Source: Pseudomonas sp.
GTDB taxonomy: Bacteria > Pseudomonadota > Gammaproteobacteria > Pseudomonadales > Pseudomonadaceae
Direction: 5' to 3'
Length of the DNA: 33,227 bases
Assembly (NCBI RefSeq): GCF_030684895.1
Contig: NZ_JAUXXP010000021.1
Location: 1-33,227, forward strand
Below, one piece after another: positions 25,201-33,227 of this stretch. The notes beneath the pieces are model-generated. The model saw nothing but the letters and a program-made list of their open reading frames with translations, was not told the DNA's origin and ran no database searches. The stretch's first letter is position 1. Each line of letters starts with the position of its first letter. The translations under genes were made by a program, and so were the position numbers.

Positions 25201-26235
25201 CTAGCGGGTTAGGCCCAGGCGTTGACCGCAGATGCTTAGGGTCAGCAGGCTCAGGCCGCTCCAGGGATCGCCGGCCGCCTGGCCTTTGATCTGTGCGTCA
25301 ATCTGCTGGGCATCCTGCAGCAGCGCGGCCCAGCGGGCGGCGGACAGGCGTTGCAGGGCTTTGCTGACCAGCGGGCGGCGCTTGTCCCAGACCGGAGGGC
25401 GGGCGGAGCTGAAGGCTTTTTCCAGCGGCGTGCCCTGGCTGTACTGCTGGGCGATGCTGGCCAGTAGACGGATTTCCCGGGCCAGTGCCCAGAGAATCAC
25501 CGGCGGTTCGACGCCTTCAGCGCGCAAGCCTTCGAGCATGCGCAGGGCGTGGGCGGCTTCGCCATTAAGGGCAGCATCGATCAGGCCGAATACATCAAAA
25601 CGCGCGCTGTCGGCGACCGAGGCATGCACGGTGTCGACGTCGATCTGCGTGCCTTCGGCCAGCAGCTTGAGCTTTTCGATTTCCTGGGCGGCAGCCAGCA
25701 GGTTGCCCTCGACGCGTACGGCAATCATGTCCACCGCTTCGGTGCTGGCGCTGAGGCCCGATTGCGCCAGGCGCTGACGAATCCATTGCGGCAGCTGGTT
25801 GGCATCAACCGGCCAGATCTGCACGAACTGCGTCTGCGCGCCGTCTATCAGCGCCTTGCCCCATTTGGTTTTCTGCGCGCTGCCGTCGAGTTTCGGCAGG
25901 CTGATCAGCAGCACGGTGTCTTCGGCGGGGCGGGCGAGGTATTCCAGCAGCGCAGCGGCGCCCTTGTCGCCGGGCTTGCCGTTGGGCAGGCGCAACTCCA
26001 GCAGGCGCTTGTCGGCAAACAGCGACAGGCTGGCACCGGCTTGCAGCAGGTTGCCCCAGTCGAAGTTGTTGTCGGCGTTAAACACCTGGCGCTCGCTGAA
26101 ACCCTGCTGGCGGGTTGCGGCGCGAATGGCATCGGTGGCTTCTTGGCAGAGCAGCGGCTCATCGCCACTGACCACATACACCGGGCTCAGGTTGCCCTGC
26201 AGGTGTTTGCCGAGTTGTGCAGAGTTAAGTTTCAT
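25201..26235 (-). CDS. holA: DNA polymerase III subunit delta
   Basis: Opens the beta sliding clamp during its loading onto DNA. The 344-residue protein starts MKLNSAQLGKHL and continues with PVYVVSGDEPLLCQEATDAIR (18-38), the typical delta N-terminus. The AAA-like fold lacks a working Walker A motif, as expected for delta. The C-terminal collar region ends in GLSLLTLSICGQRLG. The ATG at 26235 lies 39 bases after lptE with no recognisable Shine-Dalgarno (upstream GCGCCCCC), so it may depend on coupling to lptE. A palindromic repeat abuts its stop codon. Confidence 0.96.
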   Translation of the reverse strand: MKLNSAQLGKHLQGNLSPVYVVSGDEPLLCQEATDAIRAATRQQGFSERQVFNADNNFDWGNLLQAGASLSLFADKRLLELRLPNGKPGDKGAAALLEYLARPAEDTVLLISLPKLDGSAQKTKWGKALIDGAQTQFVQIWPVDANQLPQWIRQRLAQSGLSASTEAVDMIAVRVEGNLLAAAQEIEKLKLLAEGTQIDVDTVHASVADSARFDVFGLIDAALNGEAAHALRMLEGLRAEGVEPPVILWALAREIRLLASIAQQYSQGTPLEKAFSSARPPVWDKRRPLVSKALQRLSAARWAALLQDAQQIDAQIKGQAAGDPWSGLSLLTLSICGQRLGLTR

Positions 26236-26274
26236 GGGGGCGCAGAGCGGGGCCGCTGGCGCGGCCCGGCGAGC

Positions 26275-26886
26275 TTACTGGGCGCGAATCGGCAGCTGGA
26301 TCGGCGACTGCTGCGGTTGCGCGGCCTGTTGCTGGCGAGCGGCTTCCAGGGCATCGGCTTCGGCCTGGGCCTTGGCTTCTGCGGTTTGCTGCAGTTGGTC
26401 CAGTTGTGCTGGGCTGATCTGCTGCAGGCGTTGCACCAGTTGCTGGATCAGTTCGCGGTTCATTTCCTGGCGCAGCTGAGCGGCTTCCTGATCACCACCG
26501 ATCAGGTTGTTACCGTCCTGGGTGTAGAAACTCTGGGCTTCCAGCTTGTCGCTCATCAGCAGCAGGTCTTTGCTGCCACGGATCTCGTATTCCAGGGTTT
26601 TGTTCAGCTCGTACTCGGCGGTGCGGGCCGAGCTGGTGAAGCTGGCCGCGCGGCGGTTTTCCTGCTCGTTGCTCAACACCAGACGGTACTGCGCGCCTGG
26701 ATAGACTTTGACGCCACTGTTCTGCAGCAGCTCGCGCACATCGTTGACGGTTTCGCCATAGGCGTTACGCGCGCTCACATCCAGTTCCTTGAGGGCGAAC
26801 TCGGCGGTGCCGGTGCCACGCAGCTGAAAGCCGCAAGCGCTGAGCAGGGTAGCCAGGCCAATTACCAACAGATTCCGTTTGATCAT
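26275..26886 (-). CDS. lptE: LPS-assembly lipoprotein LptE
   Basis: Outer-membrane lipoprotein that plugs the LptD barrel for lipopolysaccharide insertion. It has 203 residues, with a lipobox LSAC (Cys18) followed by GFQLRGTG, the conserved start of mature LptE. It ends in a Gln/Ala-rich, coiled-coil-like extension (about 150-203) that is longer than in E. coli. The start at 26886 is preceded by an AAGGGGAT sequence. Between leuS and holA, the usual order in gammaproteobacteria. Confidence 0.95.
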   Translation of the reverse strand: MIKRNLLVIGLATLLSACGFQLRGTGTAEFALKELDVSARNAYGETVNDVRELLQNSGVKVYPGAQYRLVLSNEQENRRAASFTSSARTAEYELNKTLEYEIRGSKDLLLMSDKLEAQSFYTQDGNNLIGGDQEAAQLRQEMNRELIQQLVQRLQQISPAQLDQLQQTAEAKAQAEADALEAARQQQAAQPQQSPIQLPIRAQ

Positions 26887-26943
26887 CTTTTATCCCCTTG
26901 GCGTGTCTTGCGGCGCGCCGTTGTGCGGTCGCGCCGAGCTTAA

Positions 26944-29634
<2,691 letters not shown>

Positions 29635-29656
29635 TCAGGGAAACCCTGATTGCGCC

Positions 29657-29744
29657 GCGCGCCAGCTGCGGCGGCCTGGCTGGCGGCACCTCGCCAGGCG
29701 CGTCTCGTCGGCCGCACCTAGCCGGCCGCCCTAGCTGGTCGCGC
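29657..29744. repeat. Long GC-rich imperfect hairpin upstream of leuS
   Basis: gcgcgccagctgcggcgg... (29657-29680) pairs imperfectly with gccggccgccctagctgg... (29721-29744). It encloses a further structured 40-base segment (ctcgccaggcgcg, gtcggccgc). It occupies most of the 258-base gap between divergent leuS and the zinc-ribbon gene. A smaller perfect hairpin tcaggg/ccctga (29635-29640/29644-29649) lies beside it. It may be a degraded repeat or a leader RNA structure; its function is unknown. Confidence 0.45.
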
Positions 29745-29829
29745 CGTTTGTCGCGAGGCGTCGCCGGTTAAAGCGCGAACGCTAAGCTTGCTATAGGGAG
29801 CAGCAGCCTGCTCCGGGGCGAGGTGAAGG

Positions 29830-30273
29830 ATGGCGGAGTTTCGGCGTGGTGCAGCGGGAGGCGGGCTCTATGAGCGGCTGCTGCAACGCCTTGCCATGGC
29901 ATTGGATGAGGCAGATAGCGTGAGTACGCTGTCCGTACAACCGCCCCTGGAGCTGGAGCTGCGCGGCCTGACGGCGGCGGAAATGGAGTTGATCCGCGCT
30001 TATCTGGATCGCGACCTGGATTGGCTGCGCGGCTGGCATGCAGCCGCTCAGGAAATGGCGCAGATCGAGCAGCTGCCAAGCTCACGCAAGGTCGGCCGCA
30101 CCGGCCACAAACCCACCGCCACGCTGCCCGGCAAGATCAAGCCGCTGCTTAAGCGTCGCTTGCAGCTGTGCTGCGCCCTGTGCGGCACCCTGGCCGGCTG
30201 GCAGTCCGGCAATGGCGTACAGGCCTGCAAAGCCTGCGGCTCGCAGTTGTTTCGGGCGAGCAATCATCGATAG
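29830..30273 (+). CDS. Zinc-ribbon protein, DUF1451/YbeL-like
   Basis: A 147-residue cytoplasmic protein. The N-terminal helical part (GGLYERLLQRLAMALDEAD and LTAAEMELIRAYLDRDLDWL) is followed by a C-terminal zinc ribbon formed by Cys115-x-x-Cys118 and Cys133-x-x-Cys136. This pattern and the position next to leuS match the E. coli YbeL/DUF1451 family, whose function is unknown. The start at 29830 has GAGGTGAAGG directly upstream. It is divergent from leuS and convergent with dppF. Confidence 0.8.
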   Translation: MAEFRRGAAGGGLYERLLQRLAMALDEADSVSTLSVQPPLELELRGLTAAEMELIRAYLDRDLDWLRGWHAAAQEMAQIEQLPSSRKVGRTGHKPTATLPGKIKPLLKRRLQLCCALCGTLAGWQSGNGVQACKACGSQLFRASNHR

Positions 30274-30328
30274 GTGGGCGCCCCGTGGCGGTATGCTGCT
30301 GGTTGGCGTCAGCCTCACCATGCATCCA

Positions 30329-31300
30329 TTAGCTATTGATTAACTCCGCATGATGGCAAGCCACTTGTCGCGCATCGAGCAGGCGCAGGGCTGGCTGTTC
30401 AACCCGGCAGCGTTCGTTGGCATGCGGGCAGCGTTGGTGGAAGGCGCAGCCGCTGGGGGGCGACAGCGGGTTGGGCAACTCGCCACTGATCTTGATCTTC
30501 GGTTTGCTCGGATCAGGATGGATGGTCGGCGTCGCCGACAGCAGTGCCTGGGTGTAAGGATGCAGTGGACGGTTGTAGATCAGCTCGCTGGGGCCCATTT
30601 CCACTGGGCGGCCGAGGTACATCACCAGTACATCATCGGCGACATGGCGTACCACCGAGAGGTTGTGCGAGATAAATACGTAGCCGGTGTTGAACTGCTC
30701 CTGCAGGTCCATAAACAGGTTGAGCACCTGGGCCTGGATCGACACGTCCAGCGCCGAGGTCGGCTCGTCCGCCACCAGCACCTTGGGTTGCAGCATCATC
30801 GCCCGCGCCAGGGCGATACGCTGGCGCTGACCACCGGAGAACATATGCGGGTAGCGCTGGTAATGCTCGGGGCGCAGGCCGACCTGTTGCATCATCGCCT
30901 GCACCCGCTCACGCCGTTCCAGGCGCGACAGCTCGGTATTGATCAGCAGCGGCTCGCCGAGCTGGTCGCCGATCTTCTGCCGTGGGTTGAGCGAGGCGTA
31001 GGGATTCTGAAAAACCATCTGCACGTCACGGCGCAACTGCTTGCGCTGGGCCTTGTTGGCGCCAGTCACTTCTTGCCCGGCAATCTGCAGCGAGCCCGAG
31101 CTGGGTTGCTCGATCAGCGTCAGCGCGCGGGCCAGGGTGGATTTGCCGCAGCCGGACTCGCCGACCACTGCCAGGGTTTTGCCGGCTTGCAGTTCAAAGG
31201 ACACGCCATTCAGCGCTTGCACCTGAGCGTTGGGCTGGAACAGGCCGCGGGAGATTTCGTAGTGGCGGGTGAGGTCTCGGGCAGTCAGGACGGCGCTCAT
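30329..31300 (-). CDS. dppF: Dipeptide/oligopeptide ABC transporter ATP-binding subunit DppF
   Basis: One of two ATPases driving a peptide importer. The 323-residue protein has Walker A GESGCGKS (47-54), the Q-loop in FQNP, the signature FSGGQRQR (154-161), Walker B VLVADEP (174-180), and the H-loop SHNLSVV. A C-terminal oligo_HPY domain has the cysteine pattern C-x5-C-x6-C. DppF-type members usually pair with DppD in one operon, as here. The ATG at 31300 overlaps the dppD stop (TGATG). The true substrate (di- or oligopeptide, or another small compound) cannot be told without the binding protein. Confidence 0.88.
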   Translation of the reverse strand: MSAVLTARDLTRHYEISRGLFQPNAQVQALNGVSFELQAGKTLAVVGESGCGKSTLARALTLIEQPSSGSLQIAGQEVTGANKAQRKQLRRDVQMVFQNPYASLNPRQKIGDQLGEPLLINTELSRLERRERVQAMMQQVGLRPEHYQRYPHMFSGGQRQRIALARAMMLQPKVLVADEPTSALDVSIQAQVLNLFMDLQEQFNTGYVFISHNLSVVRHVADDVLVMYLGRPVEMGPSELIYNRPLHPYTQALLSATPTIHPDPSKPKIKISGELPNPLSPPSGCAFHQRCPHANERCRVEQPALRLLDARQVACHHAELINS

Positions 31301-32274
31301 CAGGCCACCTCCGCAGTCAGGTTGAGCGGATAGAAGCAGCGCGCCGCGCCGCGTTCATGGGCATCCAGGTTCGGCCGTTGTTCACGGCAATGGGCCTGGG
31401 CGTAGGGGCAGCGTGGTGACAGCAAGCAGCCTTTCGGGCGGTCATAGCGCCCGGGGACGATACCGGGCAGGGTGGTCAGGCGGCGCTGGCCCTGGCTGTG
31501 CTCGGGGATCGCCTTGAGCAGCGCCTCGGTGTAGGGGTGGCTAGGGGCGCTGAACAGCTGCGGCACACTGCCGATCTCAACTGCTTGCCCGGCATACATC
31601 ACGCAGACTCGCTGCGCGGTCTCGGCGACCACGGCCAGGTCATGGGTGATCAGCACCAGGCCCATGTCCTCCTGGCGTTGCAGATTGACCAGCAGGTCCA
31701 TGATCTGTGCCTGAATGGTTACATCCAGCGCCGTGGTCGGTTCGTCAGCGATCAGCAGTTTCGGTTCGGCTGCAATCGCCATGGCAATCGCCACCCGTTG
31801 GCTCATGCCACCGGACAGCTGGTGCGGGTAGGCATTCAGGCGGCTGGCTGCGGCGGGGATTTCCACCTTGTCGAGCAGCTGCAAGGCGCGCTGGCGGGCA
31901 GCCTGGCCCTTGAGGCCAAGGTGCTGGCGCAGCACTTCCTCGATTTGAAAACCCACGGTAAAGCTGGGGTTGAGTGCGGTCATCGGGTCCTGAAAGACCA
32001 TCGACAGGTCCTTGCCGATGATATGCCGACGCTGACGGCCCTTGAGGCGCAGCATGTCGGTGCCGTCGAACTGCAGGCTGTCGGCCGTGACGATGCCGGG
32101 GGCGTCAATCAGGCCCATCAGCGCCATCATGGTCACCGACTTGCCGGAGCCGGATTCGCCGACAATCGCCAGCACTTCGCCCTTTTCCACGCGCAGGTCG
32201 AGGCCATCGACTACCGGGATGGCGGTGGCGTCGCCGAAGCGCACGCTGAGGTTTTTGATATCCAACAGGCTCAT
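31300..32274 (-). CDS. dppD: Dipeptide/oligopeptide ABC transporter ATP-binding subunit DppD
   Basis: Partner ATPase of DppF. The 324-residue protein has Walker A GESGSGKS (39-46), the [11 protein letters not shown]-loop, the signature LSGGMSQR, Walker B LLIADEP, and the same oligo_HPY C-terminus ([15 protein letters not shown]). The ATG at 32274 is preceded by GAGGAA overlapping the dppC stop codon; an in-frame ATG at 32322 would lie inside dppC. The gap to dppC is 10 bases, so the three genes form one operon. Confidence 0.88.
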   Translation of the reverse strand: MSLLDIKNLSVRFGDATAIPVVDGLDLRVEKGEVLAIVGESGSGKSVTMMALMGLIDAPGIVTADSLQFDGTDMLRLKGRQRRHIIGKDLSMVFQDPMTALNPSFTVGFQIEEVLRQHLGLKGQAARQRALQLLDKVEIPAAASRLNAYPHQLSGGMSQRVAIAMAIAAEPKLLIADEPTTALDVTIQAQIMDLLVNLQRQEDMGLVLITHDLAVVAETAQRVCVMYAGQAVEIGSVPQLFSAPSHPYTEALLKAIPEHSQGQRRLTTLPGIVPGRYDRPKGCLLSPRCPYAQAHCREQRPNLDAHERGAARCFYPLNLTAEVA

Positions 32275-32284
32275 GCGGGGTTCC

Positions 32285-33184
32285 TCACTGCGCATTCTTG
32301 AGTTTCGGGTCGAGTGCATCACGCAGCCCGTCGCCCATCAGATTGATTGCCAGCACGCTGAGCAGAATGGTCAGGCCCGGCAGGCTGACCACCCACCAGG
32401 CGCGCTCGATATAGTCGCGCGCCGAGGCCAGCATGGTGCCCCACTCAGGGGTTGGCGGTTGTACGCCGAGGCCGAGAAAGCCCAGGGCGGCGGCATCGAG
32501 AATCGCCGAGGAAAAGCTCAGGGTGGCCTGCACGATCAGCGGTGCCATGCAGTTGGGCAGCACGGTGATAAACATAAGTCGCGGCAGGCTGGCGCCGGCC
32601 AGGCGTGCAGCAGTGACGTAGTCGCGGTTCAGCTCACCCATCACTGCCGCGCGGGTCAGACGCACATAGGACGGCAGCGAGACGATGGCGATGGCAAAGA
32701 TGGTGTTGATCAGCCCTGGGCCGAGGATGGCGACGATGGCCACCGCCAACAGCAACGAAGGCAGGGCCAGCATGATGTCCATCAGGCGCATGATCGACGG
32801 GCCGAGCAGGCGCGGGAAGAAACCGGCGACCAGCCCCATGAGAATGCCGGGGATCAGCGACATCAGCACCGAGGCCAGGCCGATCAGCAGCGACAGCCGT
32901 GCACCATGGATCAACCGCGACAGCAGGTCGCGGCCGACCTCATCGGTGCCCAGCAGAAACTGCAGTTGGCCACCTTCCAGCCAGGCCGGAGGGGTGAGCA
33001 GAAACTCGCGGTATTGCTCGCTGGGGTCATGCGGGGCGATCCACGGCGCAAACAGCGCACAGATCACCAGCAGGATCATAAAGGCCAGCCCGGCGACTGC
33101 GCCCTTGTTGTGGGCGAAGGCCTGCCAGAATTCCTTGAGCGGCGAGGGGTAGAACAGGCTCTGGTCTAGAGTGGTGGTCGTCAT
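32285..33184 (-). CDS. dppC: Dipeptide/oligopeptide ABC transporter permease DppC
   Basis: Inner-membrane permease of the same importer. The 299-residue protein has an N-terminal OppC_N segment (about 14-65, with the [13 protein letters not shown] stretch). Residues about 100-290 form the BPD_transp_1 domain with five membrane segments and the ATPase-contact loop around [18 protein letters not shown]. The ATG at 33184 has GGAAGC upstream. The partner permease (dppB) and the binding protein are expected beyond the right end of the window. Confidence 0.9.
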   Translation of the reverse strand: MTTTTLDQSLFYPSPLKEFWQAFAHNKGAVAGLAFMILLVICALFAPWIAPHDPSEQYREFLLTPPAWLEGGQLQFLLGTDEVGRDLLSRLIHGARLSLLIGLASVLMSLIPGILMGLVAGFFPRLLGPSIMRLMDIMLALPSLLLAVAIVAILGPGLINTIFAIAIVSLPSYVRLTRAAVMGELNRDYVTAARLAGASLPRLMFITVLPNCMAPLIVQATLSFSSAILDAAALGFLGLGVQPPTPEWGTMLASARDYIERAWWVVSLPGLTILLSVLAINLMGDGLRDALDPKLKNAQ

Positions 33185-33207
33185 GGGCGAGCTTCCAGAG
33201 TGGGCCT

Positions 33208-33227
33208 GTGTAGGGTGGATGACGCTT
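33208..33227. repeat. Partial REP-like element at the window edge
   Basis: gtgtagggtggatgacgctt runs off the window. It shares gtagggtgg with the element at 10361-10434 and resembles REP units common in Pseudomonas. If complete it would lie 24 bases upstream of dppC, probably between dppB and dppC. Confidence 0.5.

Noticed and set aside
25549..26943. A 464-codon open frame on the + strand
   Set aside because: It lies antisense across holA and lptE, both clearly recognised. Its Gln/Leu/Gly-rich translation is typical of reverse-strand GC-rich genes.
32042..33169. A 375-codon open frame on the + strand
   Set aside because: Antisense to dppC and part of dppD; biased His/Gln/Arg composition.

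Overview
The window looks like a chromosomal segment of a Pseudomonas species (gammaproteobacterium, roughly 60% GC by eye). The assignment rests on gene order and protein character. It contains the block proA-nadD-rsfS-rlmH-mrdA-mrdB-mltB-rlpA-dacC-ybeD-lipB, convergent with lipA. It also carries a leuS-lptE-holA cluster, a PhaJ4-type enoyl-CoA hydratase, a LrgA/LrgB pair, and REP-like repeats of the kind common in this genus. Almost all of it is core genome. I see no phage, IS, integron integrase, CRISPR or RNA gene.

Left part (1-11.7 kb): mostly independent small units on both strands. These are a truncated periplasmic-sensor PAS-GGDEF-EAL protein, a small DUF5629-like protein, an atypical SDR oxidoreductase, a MORN-repeat/peptidase C13 (legumain-caspase fold) lipoprotein and PhaJ4. 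They are followed by a LrgA/LrgB-type pair with a LON-substrate-binding-domain protein, a DedA-PAP2 fusion, an LCM-type methyltransferase, and an alpha/beta hydrolase with an extra C-terminal domain that may be a degenerate PilZ.

Middle part (11.9-22.2 kb, all + strand): a tightly packed run, much of it with overlapping stop and start codons. It covers proline synthesis (proA), NAD synthesis (nadD), ribosome silencing and 23S rRNA methylation (rsfS, rlmH), the elongasome PBP2/RodA pair, peptidoglycan trimming (mltB, rlpA, dacC), and lipoate attachment (ybeD, lipB). Together these link cell elongation, glycan clean-up and basic cofactor supply.

Right part (22.2-33.2 kb, mainly - strand): lipA, a second MltB-family lytic transglycosylase with a peptidoglycan-binding tail, a short arfA ribosome-rescue gene with a perfect hairpin inside its coding sequence, then holA, lptE and leuS. 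A zinc-ribbon protein gene lies on the + strand, followed by the dppC-dppD-dppF part of a peptide ABC transporter whose upstream genes lie outside the window.

The items most worth a second look are four. First, two copies of a 140-145 bp palindromic element sit against the stop codons of minus-strand genes; they share a 70-bp core with a compensatory base change, but have different self-complementary arms. Second, arfA has a built-in hairpin. Third, the MORN/C13 lipoprotein has intact predicted catalytic residues. Fourth, rlpA has an A9 slippery run placed exactly before its SPOR domain.
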